Origin: Trichopria drosophilae
Lineage: Eukaryota; Arthropoda; Insecta; Hymenoptera; Diapriidae
DNA: 64,000 nt
NCBI GenBank assembly: GCA_030407085.1
Contig: CM059584.1
Location: forward strand, 2,599,501-2,663,500
Reading direction: 5' to 3'
A program made the position numbers and the translations under genes. Below, in pieces: positions 43,916 through 62,689 of this stretch (its first letter is position 1; every line of letters begins with the position of its first letter). A model generated the notes under the pieces. The model searched no databases and was not told where the DNA came from. It saw only the letters and a program-made list of their open reading frames with translations.

Positions 43916-46824
43916 TTTTGTATTTGAAAATGTATTTCTTTGGCATATTTTTTATGTTTGAGTGCTTTTTATTACCAATTCATTATAAATCTTTATAAAT
44001 GTCTTGTAAGTTTTTATCTTCAGAGATGAATCGTTCACTTCACTCGAACCTTGTTATTTGATCAATAAACAATAAATTCAGTAGCGTTAAATTAGGTATA
44101 AAAAATATTGTAATCTTTTTACATACAGTGTCCTGTGATCCCCTTACTATTTTTTATTCATGAATTTCTCTCCACGTATGCTTTATTTAATTTCATTATA
44201 ACAAAATGTTGATAAATTTTTATTGTACTCTGCCTTTTGTTTCTATTTACAATTTGAAAATATTGCTGTCATCATTACAGTTCACGGAAGTGAAACTCTT
44301 TTTTATTTGAATTCCAGTCGAGAATTTGTCCAAAATGTTACTTTTATGTAAAACTTCTTATTTGGTCGTAAAACTTGTAAATAAAAGTGCGTCTAGCTTC
44401 CGTTCCTAGATTATATTCCATGCAATTCACGTAATTGTGAAACGTATTGCAGCACCAGTGATAAAATATGAAATGACAAAAAGTAAATAGAAGGAATTTA
44501 AATTTATCTAAATATCTAAACATTTTTAATTTGCTAACAAGACATTTGGCAGACGATTTCTCATTCAAATATGAAAGATTACAACTAAGCATTTGTAAAA
44601 CCCAATTTTGTAAAGCAAATGTACGTTTATGTATAGAATAAAAGCAAAGAAAGAAGAAACAACACAGTGTAATAAAAAAAAGCATGACTTCGAGTCTATT
44701 CTTTTCCAATTTAAATATTGTGATATCGGTATCGTCTTCAGTTCTGAAGTTACTTATAGACGATATGTATAATAAATTTAACTCGTGTTTCAGGGTGTCA
44801 ATAATAAATCGTATTCTTATATTTCGCATGCGATGTATTAGAGTTCGATTATATTAACGGTAGTTACATGCCAGGGTGATATTGGTAATCTGAGTGATTG
44901 AATCACGTTTGAAATTATGAGAATTCAATGTATCGATTCATGCACACTTGTTTCTAGCTGAGAATTATAAATGCAAATTCATTATTTTGAATTTTTAGAT
45001 TATAAACATTTGGAATTTTGTAAATAGTTTTAATTTCAGTCGAAGTTGCATTTTAATTTTTATTGTCTCATTTTGTTCGGAAACCAACATTTTTCATTTT
45101 TACTATCGTAACAAAATTGTGAATTTAGGTAACAAAATTTAAAATGCTTCTAATCAAGTAAACAAGTATTTATTATCAGAGGAAATTAGTCAGAAAAATT
45201 AAAAATATATTGTAATATTAAAATCGTTATTTGCTCGTTGTAAGGTGTAAATTTCACATTTATTGCTTTTAATTTGTTTTCTTTAAGAACTATCTTTTGA
45301 TGACGTCGTAAGTTGTGGGTCGTGTTTTAATGTTACCGTGTCGCCAAAAATCCTTCTTGAAGGCAACTTACAAACATCTAATGCCAGGCTAATCGATGTT
45401 TCAGGGATATCCTTGAAGGCAATTGCATGGAGGAATAAAAACGGTTATTAAAAAATTTGTGACGATTGGCGCATGAAAATCTATTAACAGGCGTAACGTT
45501 ACGAAACGGGTACATTTGACATATATGTAACCTCTCATTTTTTGACATTTCATTAGAACACGGATTCGACTTACGTTACCGTTCCGTGTCATTGTAGAAT
45601 ATCCCTTATTTTTAGGGGACGTAAGCATCAAATGACAGCAGTTGAATAGGAAACACAATTTTATCGATCACAATTTTAAATTTTTTGGAGATAATGAAAT
45701 GGAACACCAATCGCATGTCGCCAATCGATATTTGGTAAAAATTTGTGGGTATTATTTGCAGAATAATTCCTTGTCATTAAATACGTCTTGAAGAAATGAC
45801 CTAAATATGGACGTTTGGAAAATGTCTAGGCGTAGATATCCAGAACACTTCGTAGAGACGATGATTTGTCTTGGAGTCGTCTTGTCTCAGCAAATGATAT
45901 ATTATTCACGTCTATCGATGATAAATAAGACATTATTGGATTTTGTAATCTGAGACGTTTTAGCTAATTTGAGACGCCTTGAAACACTTTAAATCGAAGA
46001 CACATCACTGATTCGAGCATTTTCGACAATATTTGGCAGTTCTCGTCTCGAAGCTTGCACTGGGAGAAATGTTTGTTTACAGTTAATATAATAATAGCTT
46101 CATATACGCTTATAGTTCCCCCAAAGAGATATAAAGATATACACGCGCTTACTCGATTCTGTGTGAATTGTTCGACATATTGTTGACATGCGCAGTTCAA
46201 ACGACAGAATTTAATGATGTAAACTTTATTAACAGTTAACGAGCGTTCATTGAATGTTAAAATATACGAGTTAATACACAACAATATTGGTGACATGAAA
46301 GAAAGGGCTGGTATTTTCATCTCAAAGTTAGCGTTAATTTTGGACTTTACCGTTACTGTTATAACTTTGCAGTTAATGTAAGAGCCTTGAAATTAGCTTA
46401 CATTAATTATCCATTTCTAACGAATATTCATACATTTTTTACACTTACCCATCCAATTTTAGGTTATGTATGGCACAGTGTGTGTGCATACATTCAAGCT
46501 GCGATTGGATAAACTTCTATCGTCTCAAAAAGTTATTATAATGTTTATTGGAAAATACCACAAAAAATGAAGACAAAAGCGTCTTAAATTGAGACACCCG
46601 TTTTTGCTGTGTAAGGATGTCCATTCCCTGCACGATTTTAGGACGTTTCTTGAACGACTTTATAATGTTATTTCCAAACTCCTTAGGACGTTCCATAAAA
46701 GACACTTTTAAGACATCGTTTAAAGAAGTGTGTCAAATGGTTCAAATTTCAAACAAATATTTCACATTTTACGCTCTGTAGGCTAACATATTCCATGGTA
46801 TAAATATATATTGTCTTCTACTCC

Positions 46825-46849
46825 GGGCGCGAAATTGAATTTCGCGCCC
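46825..46849. repeat. Perfect GC-rich palindrome (12-bp arms, 1-base spacer)
   Basis: GGGCGCGAAATT, then G, then AATTTCGCGCCC. The arms are exact inverses and strikingly GC/CpG-rich for this DNA. A hairpin, a dimeric protein-binding site or the fold point of a decayed element are all possible. Confidence 0.9.
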
Positions 46850-47581
46850 TGTGTTTAGTATGCGAAATACCTACTTGTCGCACTTGTATCGTAATGTACT
46901 ATTATAAAGTACGTTAAAAAATCAGCAGAAACTTCAAATTCTTTTAAATTTTGCAGATGAATTTTGGCTATTGAAGATATCAATGAAAATGTATAATTAA
47001 TCCGCTTAAACGCTTCAAAAAATCCAACAAATGTACAATGTTTATTATTTGATTGTGTGAAAAGGAAACTTAGACTTCATAAATTGCAATTTAATCTTTT
47101 ATAACGATAAAATAATATTTTTAATTGTCATAATGACGCTAAATGTAAAATTTTTATTAAAACATGTTTTGGAGTATTTTTTTATTTTCGAAAAAAGGAA
47201 TTTTTTTATTTTGTAATAGGAGTTAAATTTCTAGGATTAAAGAAACAAATGAGCAACCAAATAAAAACACCATAGTGTAAAAATGTAGTGTTCGTGCGAT
47301 ACTGATTCTCCACTTATTTATCTTTTGTTTGTTTGCAAATAGAATTTGCTCCTTGGCTTGTTGTGGTTGTTTATGTCAACATTTTATCACATAATCGCCA
47401 GATTTTCATCTAGAATGATGCAAGAAAAACAGTAGAAAAACTATTTTTATTACTATTTTTATTAATATTTTTATTACTAATTCATGAATTTAACACTCGG
47501 AAGTTTTCAAATTAGAGAAATTGGCTAGATCGATTATCCGAATCGAGGAATGTTAAAAAATGAACACATTGGTCTTGTTTT

Positions 47582-47632
47582 GTTCACGTAGTCGACGTTT
47601 CGACAGCGTCACTGTCATTTTCAAGACTGAAA
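47582..47632 (-). repeat. Penelope-like-element-type sequence fragment
   Basis: On the minus strand the block reads GTCTTGAAAATGACAGTGAC followed by GCTGTCGAAACGTCGACTAC. The TGAARATGRCAG...CTGYCGAAACGT pattern is frequent in repeats derived from Penelope-like elements, where it lies near a hammerhead-like motif. Only this short piece is recognisable. Confidence 0.35.
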
Positions 47633-49120
47633 ATTTATTCGAATTTTTAAAAAAAATTACATAATATAAAAAATAATAATTACAACAGTATATAAAGAAC
47701 CGTAACATAAAATATTAAATACCTATCTCTATATAAATTGCAAAAATTAATATTCTACATTGTCGCAGTTTTATAATTATACAAAGACTAACTAAAGTTG
47801 TTGACATATAGACGAGTTTGTTGTCATTATTGTTAATATAGTATAAGAAAATTTCTATGAAAAGTGTATATTCAAAGTGTTTGTAATAACTAATGTAATG
47901 ACTATGGAACGTTAATTTTTATTACTAATTAAATCAATTGTCAACAAAGTTTTTTAATAATACGCAATCATTGATTGAAACAAACGATTGCGGTTAATTT
48001 TATTGGAATGAACAAAGTGTGTATTAAAATATGATTATAATTTTAAATTATACAAACTTTTATTAATGAAAATGACAGTAGATAATGATATGTATCATAA
48101 AAGGAGGCCATGAGAGTCAATACATGATATTTAACTGTTTTTCTAGTAATTTTTAAACCTTTCAATTTAATAATATTGCCGTAAATACACCTTTTCGAAA
48201 AGGTCATACACAAACCACCATAAAATTGTTAAAAATATTCTACAGGTCTCACAGCAACAGGTTTTGGTAGTAGGGTGGTATATACTGAAAGACTTTGTGG
48301 AATCTTCCTAATAACGTAACTTTGTTAAAAAATTATTTTTTCTATTATTTTTCTTACTTCATTCAAAATAAAAACCTGGAGATTTAGTAATAAATAACCA
48401 CAATAAGCAAACGAGCAAATGAATAATGAAAACGATCTTAAGTAATTAATAAAAAATGGGGAAGTTCCAAATATAATCTTACGTATCAAATTCGTTACCA
48501 TCATTTATCTCATAAAATACTTCGAATCACGAGTTTCTCATCATCTTTCATCATTGTGTAAATAGATCAGCTTAAGATATCATGAGAAAAAAGTAAGGAA
48601 CCATATGATGGTGCACATGGCGAGGTCAAGTACGTGACACACAACGAAGAATTCAAACCTCGGTGCGGGCTATGTATCCAATTTGTCACACCAGACCGCG
48701 GTACGATTGTAGCATTTTTTAAATCTAAAAATAACGCGATCATGTGTCTGACATTTTATTAACAAGTGGTTTCCGGGCTCGATAATTCTTAAAGTATGTC
48801 GAACTTGACATTCTTTAGTTCGTACACAAAAATATGTACTTCGTAGGTGGTTTTTTGGATACCAAAATGATTTTTGATGAAAAATTGTACAAAATATTAA
48901 ACAATCTGTGTCTTGTAATAAAAATCAATTGATTTATACCTCACACATGTGATTAGTAAAATTTGTACTGCAATTTTGTCTCTCACTCAGGCAAATTCAA
49001 GAAAATATGTTCAGCATACTTTTATTCGTTTGTAAAAAATTAAAAAAGATATGTTAATTTATGATAATTTTTTAAATTTACTTTTTAAAATTTATTTTGG
49101 AACTTTTTTCGTTATATTTC

Positions 49121-49463
49121 GGCTTCGTGGCTCAGGCGGTTAACGCACTGGACTACGAAGTCGTAGGTCGTGAGTTCGATCCCCGTCTGGTGAACAATTT
49201 TTCGATTTCGTTTCCAAGCAGCAGCTCGCTGTTGGTAAGACGAGCCACGTTGTTTGTGTTTACGTTCCGAAAGTATAGTTTATCTGGCGGAAATCGACTC
49301 ATGACCGCCGCTGTACATACTTGGTGTAGGTTTCTGCAGTCCTACAGGCGCCATCTTTCTAAGACGATCTGCAGCTCTCGCAAAATCATAGTAAATAATA
49401 TGACAAAAACAATTGAGTAAAAAGGGCGATTCCGCCCGTTAATTAATAAAATAAAAAAAAAAA
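49121..49463 (+). mobile_element. tRNA-derived SINE with A-rich tail
   Basis: The head GGCTTCGTGGCTCAGGCGGT contains a good box A (TGGCTCAGGCGGTT, 49128-49141), and GAGTTCGATCC (49172-49182) is a good box B, 30 bases after box A. These form an RNA polymerase III internal promoter. The acceptor and T-arm pairings expected of a real tRNA are broken, and a tRNA-unrelated body of about 260 bases follows, ending in AATAAAATAAAAAAAAAAA. This is the layout of a SINE mobilised by LINE machinery. Its GC content is well above the surroundings, suggesting a young insertion. A 107-codon frame that crosses it is incidental. Confidence 0.85.
49128..49182 (+). promoter_or_regulatory. RNA polymerase III internal promoter (boxes A and B) of the SINE
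   Basis: Box A TGGCTCAGGCGGTT and box B GAGTTCGATCC match the tRNA-gene consensus closely and are spaced as in tRNA genes. Confidence 0.8.
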
Positions 49464-52400
49464 TATTTGTATTTTTCAAGATAAAACCGAAAAAATCGCG
49501 TTTTTGTAGATTTTACCTTGAAGGAGACCTTATTGCCGATTTTCACTACGATATTCGTAATTCGGGCTCAAAATTATCTGAGAAAATATGTATTAACAAT
49601 AAAAATTGCTTTCGGAACACCACTCGCGATAATTTTTAATAGAATTTATGAATTGCCTTAGTACCTCCTACTTACTTCGTTTACCTAATGCTTAAGGAAG
49701 ATGAACCTATCGTGTGCAGCTCTGGTTGTTCAGCACCTCTGTATTTTATGGCTTAGTGTTTTAACCTTATGAAACTGATGTGGATATCTATAGTTTCATT
49801 AGACGCTTATTTTTTAATAAACGCCAAACAGTTAACAGTTTCAAAGGTTTTCAAAACACAGTGTGCCCACATAGTGATAACCCTTTTCCAACATTTTTTT
49901 AAAATCAACTGTTCATTACGTAAATGAAAGATATTCAATGCCGAGTGTACGTATAAACTTAGTTTCGATCCTATATTTTATCGAACAGAAGGATTTTTTG
50001 CTAAACAATGAACGCAAACAAATTTCCTAAGTCATTTGAAAAATGTAAAATCCGTTTATGCAGCACTGAAGAAAATCATTTTTTTGACATTGTTAACATC
50101 ATTATTGGTAGAGTGAAGCAGTTCTTAGTTCAAATTAAACAGAAAGACACTGAACTTCGTAAATGTAAATTATTATGTAAACAATATTTGAATAAACACG
50201 AAATGCTTTGAAAAATAAACAAAACACGCGGTTTCGTTTTCGATAACATTCCCTATTATGTTCTATTTACCGACTTATTCAATAATATTAAAAAATTTTA
50301 AATTTGGAATTTCTTTACTTGCCATTTTTAACGTTTGAGCGGATTTTTCAAAGCGCTGGAAGACCGGGGTAAATTTTTTTAAATTCGTAGAAAAATCTAT
50401 CTTTCTAAAATTGATCAAACTTTCTATGTTTTGCATGGAATGATATATTTGCAAGCTCAAAAAGTTAGGTATTGATGCTAGCTTTACAACGTTACATAGA
50501 TCAAACTTGAATAATCCGATCAAAAGTTCTAGGCAATAAACAAAAATCGTTGCACAGCAAGTGCCTCTCCACTACTATACATTCCAAAATTTAAAATCAA
50601 AAGAATTGTTTTGCTAATGAAATAGTATTGAAAAAGCCACAACTGAACAAAAAATCTATAAAATTGTCATTAACTATTGTTAAATAGTTATTTGTAAAAT
50701 GTTTAATTTGTCATTTTTAGATTTGCCATTCAAAACACCTGGGTATGAGACATAATAGTTATCTATTCTAAAATGTTATCCATTGCGTTTTATTATTAAA
50801 CAGTATTGTCCAAAATCATGACTAAAGTTTTGTGTATTTGGTTCTTCATGGGTAAATTTTGATCACCGATATATTGTCTGATATCAGCATTCAAAACTAT
50901 CATCGTACGATATCAGAATTCGACTTTTATTAAAATTTTATTAGACAGAATGATGGATCAAATGCAAAGTTTTATATATATAAAGTTTGATGTAGATTAT
51001 TTGAGAATGTCATGTACGAAACATTGCATTAAAAATTCATCAGTTGCAAAGTGATATCCAACAACTGCAATTTACGAACAATTAAATTACCAGATCAATT
51101 CTTGTTACTGACAATTAAAACGTCGTTGCCTCTTTTGCAATTATCAGAAGAGGAACTGAGGTATGTATGAGAAATGTATTCAAATAGTTTCTTCTATATA
51201 CCTAATTTCAATTTTACCAATGTAATATTTGTTACAAATTATAATTAAGTGTCGCCGTATACTATTTCAAAATTTGAGAATTCAGAGAGAAACTAATTCG
51301 TTAAATAAAGGTGACTCGGACATTATATTACGAAAAAAATGTTACGACAAAATGTTAGTATCCAAAATATTAGAATAAAAATATTCTGGTTAGAATATAT
51401 TATTTACGGACAAAATATTATGGTACAAAATAATATTATCAAAAATATTATTTAAATTAATTTTATTTTGTATATTTCTAGAAAATTGTTAAAATTAAAT
51501 TTTATGCTTAACTGATTTCAAAAATAATTATTTAACTTTCATTAAATGAAATTATTATAATCTAGTTTGACTGTATTAAATAGTACTTACGGAGTTTTAA
51601 TAACCATCGTCGTTTAAAAGTTTCGAACCTTTTTGGCTTAGTACGGTGCAAAGGCTTTTCTGACACGATCTATTGCCAAGTTCACAAAGGATACTGATAT
51701 TTCTTTTCAAATTAAGGGAAAGTTGGGATATATTATGTGTAAATATTATGTATTGTTTTCGATGATTGAATAATGTGATAGTGACTTTTAAATTATTTAT
51801 ATACGTGTTTATACGTTATTTATTTTTGTTTAAATATGTATGTAATTTATTATTTTTGTAACGATTATTATTTATCTGAATATTTGTATTTATTTAACTT
51901 GTTTTTATCATGCCATTTTTATAGATCATTTTTTGAAAATATTTTATTGTTATCAACACTTGGTTTTATGCAGTATGTTGTATTATGTTGTAGGCTGATA
52001 TTTTTTAGCAGTGGGTTTATGAACTGTATAAATTGTTATTTATGTTTCTTAATTCATTAATTTTTTCATGTGTTAATATTAATGAATCTTTTTAACTGTA
52101 ATAGTTTTTCTAGTAATATTTTTGAAAGTAATATTTTGGAACGTGATATTTTTTTAAAATAACATTACGATTAAGTAATAACACGTCACACATCCAAATA
52201 AAGTCATCGTGTCAGTGGAAACAATACTACATTTTTCATTGTTTTTGTTTTCGTGGTTCACGACAATTACTTTTCTATTTATTATGCTTTTATAATTTTA
52301 TAATTAGACACAAATTGAAAATAAGTTTTCCTACATATAACATATTATGTTACAGAATCATTACATATTTCTATGACAAATGATTCGATGTTAATCAATA

Positions 52401-53300
52401 ATGTATGAAATGTTCCTAAAAAAATAGTAAAATCAAGAGTGTTTTGAATAATTACAAAAATTTGAATTATTGAAAGATTTGATAATGTATTATATTGACT
52501 GAATTTCCATCCACCTACATGGCGGATGTTTCCATAGCAGAATTTACAAAACGTCTGTGATCTATAGATCTACAAATACATAAATTTGAACTCAAAATTT
52601 GTGACCAACTCCTCGAAAACTGATATTGTTGAAATTGAGCAAGTATAAAAAATTCTACAGCCAAAAGAGAACTGGTTTTTAATGAATAATCGAATGATTA
52701 ACTTAGACTGTCCACCATTTTGTGAAAAGCGTAATTATTTAATCAATCTAGCTCACTTTGTTTTATATTGTTATTTAATAAATTTAACGACATTTTTGTG
52801 GCATCGCTTTTTTCAACTCGCAGTTTCACATGGAATCGACCACAAATAAAAACGCTGTTATTTTTAACAGCGTTTTGTAACAAAACTACATAATTCTTTT
52901 TAATAAAAAAAAAATATTACTGAAAGTATAATGATTTTCCCTTAGAAAAATGATGAAAACGACCTATTTTTGGGTTACAATTAGGGGTAACCTCTTATAG
53001 AATTTTTTTAGCATGAAGCTTTCATTAATGCATTTTGTATTACAAATCGTCAACTATAATTCATTATTGCTTTTCACATGTCATCGATGACGATATTGAC
53101 TGATTCTTTATGTAACGTGGCTGATTCAGTAATTGGAAATGATTGCAAAGCCAGACACGATATGGGATATTTTTTAATTAAATACTATTTTTCGATATGG
53201 AATTACTAAATTTATTACTAAGTAATCGTATGATAAATTAATTACATAACATAACGGTTTAACTGCTAGGGTCGTCGATATATGGACCATACAAGAAGCA
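49464..53300. other. AT-rich intergenic DNA, no supported gene
   Basis: Two small convergent frames, 50008-50211 (+, 67 codons, starting MNANKFPKSFEKCKIRL) and 50523-50275 (-, 82 codons, containing YHSMQNIESLINFRKIDF), have less biased composition than their surroundings, but I recognise neither family. A perfect hairpin lies at 52849-52876. Otherwise AT-rich with nothing recognised. Confidence 0.4.
52849..52876. repeat. Perfect hairpin, 12-bp stem and T4 loop
   Basis: AAAACGCTGTTA, TTTT, TAACAGCGTTTT. Exact inverted arms around a four-base loop; no neighbouring gene to act as a terminator for. It does not fit the histone stem-loop consensus. Confidence 0.9.
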
Positions 53301-53379
53301 CAGAATATTTAATGTTTCAGGCAAAATTTGACGTTTTAAATACAAAAAAGATAGTTTTGAAATTCTAAACAAAAATTGG

Positions 53380-53625
53380 AGAAAAGGAAGCTCATCATCT
53401 GTGTAAAAAAATCTTCTCAAAACTCGGCTTATACCAGAAAAGAAATTTGACCTTCAAGTAAAAGGTCAACGGTGTCCTTTGACATATTTTTTTAGGATTA
53501 AAAAAATTCTTTACGAATTCAGCTCATCAAACTACATGCGAAAACTTTCTGTAAACTTGGCTTATGATAAAATTTGACCTTCACATGGCAATTTGCAAGG
53601 TCAAGGGTATCTGCAGGAATTTTAT
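53380..53625 (+). repeat. Tandem pair (~137 bp) carrying AAGGTCA words
   Basis: Two direct units near 53380 and 53517 share AGCTCATCA, ACTYGGCTTAT, AATTTGACCTTCA and AAGGTCAA.GG. The second has CAAGGTCAAGGG, resembling the extended nuclear-receptor half site TCAAGGTCA. Regulatory meaning is conjecture; the primary observation is the duplication. Confidence 0.5.
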
Positions 53626-53709
53626 TTACTATATTTCTCATATTTAGCCTCTTAAACCTTTATGACAAATCAGACAAATTTATATATATATTTGATATGA
53701 TAATATCGA

Positions 53710-54190
53710 TATAGATATTAAATTTTCGTCCGCCGCGTTGGATCTGTCATGTTGTATGTTGAAAATATGGAACTTTATTCGAAATCACAGAACTGAAAAA
53801 CGCCTATGCCATGAAATTGTAAACAATTTATGTATAGACATTTTACAGTTTCGTCCGCCATTTTGAATTTTCAATCGCGGTTATAATATTTTCGTATGGG
53901 TCGTTTTGCAACCAGATTAATACTCATATCTTTATTGGATAACCTCTTCTTGTAAAAAATTGAGCATTTTTTGCGGAAAAGTAGATATTTCTTGTAATCA
54001 GACCGCCATATTGAGAAAAGACTGAATATAATCGAATACGGAGTGCAGATATCTATTGAGAAGGTGTCTTTTAAGAAGATATCTTGAAGGTATCTGTTTT
54101 GAACTATCTTTCGGATAACAAAGAAATAATATACAATATCAGCTCTTTAAACGTCATTTACAAGTCGCCATTTTGAAATTTTGAAAAGCG
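53710..54190 (-). repeat. Short array with CCGCCATTTTG motif
   Basis: CGTCCGCCGCGTTG (53716), CGTCCGCCATTTTGAATTTT (53852), GACCGCCATATTGAGAAA (54001) and GTCGCCATTTTGAAATTTTG (54168) are spaced 135-170 bases apart. On the opposite strand the motif reads CAAAATGGCGG, as in the array at 62690-64000, so the two arrays are related and inverted relative to one another on either side of the EF-hand gene. Confidence 0.5.
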
Positions 54191-54921
54191 ACAGCAACTA
54201 TTTTGCATATTATTTCTATTTTATTTCCGAGTGATCTGCATTATTATTTCTGTAAGTTACAGATTTTAACTGTATCTTTTTTAGAAAGAGTTTTGACCAC
54301 TTATTTTAGCAGAATATAAAAGAGAATCTTTTGAACGTAATAAACATTGAATACAGATTTTGTTGTCTCGTCCTTATAGGGTTAAATAAAGGATAAGGTG
54401 ATATTAATTGTTATTCTCATAAATCGTGAATTAAATCTGACATTTTTATTTTCAACAGTTATAAAATATATTACATAAATTTTACGGAATATCAAAACCC
54501 CAAGCTAAGAACAAACATGTATTAATCAAAATCATAAGTACAGAACAAATTATAAATGCTCCATGACAAAAATTGCGTTTAAAAAAAATTGTCTTAACAA
54601 ATTAATGCTGTAAAGGAAAATATAAGTAAAATCATTTTTTTCACATAAAACAAAAGTAAATATCAAAAATATTCGCACTCGTTGGTCCCGCTTGTATAAT
54701 GTTAATCGAATACAATATTGTGTGATATCGCAGTTCGAAGCTGAGTAGTTTTAGATAATGAATAAAGTTTATAAATGACGATTGTGTGTTGAAAACTTTA
54801 GAGGCACATTTCGTGTTACTCAAATGGCAATGTGTTTTTTAGGAACAGCAAATTTGAATCCGTAGCAAACTTAATTTCGGATACGATCGCACACGCTACT
54901 AAAAAATTTGACTAGAAGGTT

Positions 54922-61818
<6,897 letters not shown>

Positions 61819-61920
61819 CTGAAATTACATAACAAGTTAAATACAAATTTATATACAAAATTTAAACAATTTTTATAAAAAGTCTATTTTTATAAAGAAG
61901 TACGCAGCTGGATATCCAAA

Positions 61921-62350
61921 ATAACACAGGACCATAAAAAAAATTTGTTTCGAGATCTGAAAACAAATCCGTTATTCGATTTGGCCCATCATGTTAGGAT
62001 TTTAAAATATCTCCGAAAAATATTCAATAATCTTATTTTTGGCAATTTAAGGTTAGAATTTGCGAAAAATCTTAACGTGAACAAAGAATTCGTTTTCAAC
62101 GACTAAGAATCTATAAGATCCTCTACTTATGATTCAAGTTGTGTAAAAAAAAGATATTGAGGTCTTGTGTTATTCTTTAAATTGCCAAAAAATGTATTTT
62201 TGAATATTTTTCTCATCAGATATCTTAAAATTCTGACGTGATGGGCCAAATCAAATAACGGATTCGTTTTCAACGACCAACAATCTATAAGATCCACTAT
62301 TTCTGATTCATGTGATCTCGAAACAAACTTTTTTTGTGGTCCTGTGTAAT
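61921..62350. mobile_element. Foldback MITE with ACACAGGACCA ends
   Basis: The left end ATAACACAGGACCATAAAAA, then TTTGTTTCGAGATC. The right end is the inverse: GATCTCGAAACAAA, then TTTTTTTGTGGTCCTGTGTA. Inner arms also match inversely (TTTGGCCCATCATGTTAGGA against TCTGACGTGATGGGCCAAAT). Two direct copies of CGTTTTCAACGAC followed by AATCTATAAGATCC lie inside. It sits about 100 bases upstream of the EF-hand 1-2 exon, in the intron. Confidence 0.75.
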
Positions 62351-62689
62351 TAAAGACTTATCTTACAGATTTTGCATCGCTGTATAAGAATCTCGTATTA
62401 AGAATTCATCATCTCGTCGAAATTTTGAGAAAAAATTGAATTAAAGGCTTAACAAATTATCTTTTTTCTATTTTCTCAAGAAAAGAGAATGAACAATGTG
62501 CGTGTTGATGAATATTCCGAGTGTTCTAAAAACATTTGGACTTTGACGTAAAACATTCAAAAGATAAAGATGTTGAATAAATCGTAAATTTTTCAAATTA
62601 GTTTGGAGTGCTTCACACGTACTCATAGTTTTTGTAATTTTGCAGATATTAATTTAAAATATTTAAAAAATTTAGTCGGGTTTTAATAA

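Larger units (their letters stand above)
43916..49120. other. AT-rich intergenic DNA; unrecognised frames and decayed repeats
   Basis: No gene I can support. A 161-residue minus frame (44829-44344) has two hydrophobic segments (VMLFFITLCCFFFLCFYSI and FKFLLFTFCHFIFYHWCC) but matches no family I know and may be chance. At 45780-46060 and 46520-46720 words such as GACGTCT, TTAGGACGTT and AATTGAGACAC recur, suggesting a decayed element. A perfect palindrome lies at 46825-46849. Confidence 0.4.

Noticed and set aside
44344..44829. A 161-codon minus-strand frame as a membrane protein
   Set aside because: Two hydrophobic segments are seen but no receptor or transporter motif, no splice-supported neighbours, and such frames can arise by chance here. 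Kept only as a note.
45964..46320. A 118-codon minus-strand frame
   Set aside because: Lies within an apparently repetitive GACGT-rich region and shows no recognisable features.
48600..48760. A minus-strand tRNA-like SINE suggested by a GGTTTGAATTC box
   Set aside because: A box-B-like word is present, but no box A at the right distance and no A-rich tail could be found.
49121..49195. A functional tRNA gene
   Set aside because: Boxes A and B are good, but the acceptor stem has no partner, the T-arm pairing is imperfect, and a 260-base body with A-rich tail follows; this is a SINE.
49097..49420. A 107-codon plus-strand protein frame
   Set aside because: It runs straight through the SINE, including its tRNA-like head; open by chance in GC-richer DNA.
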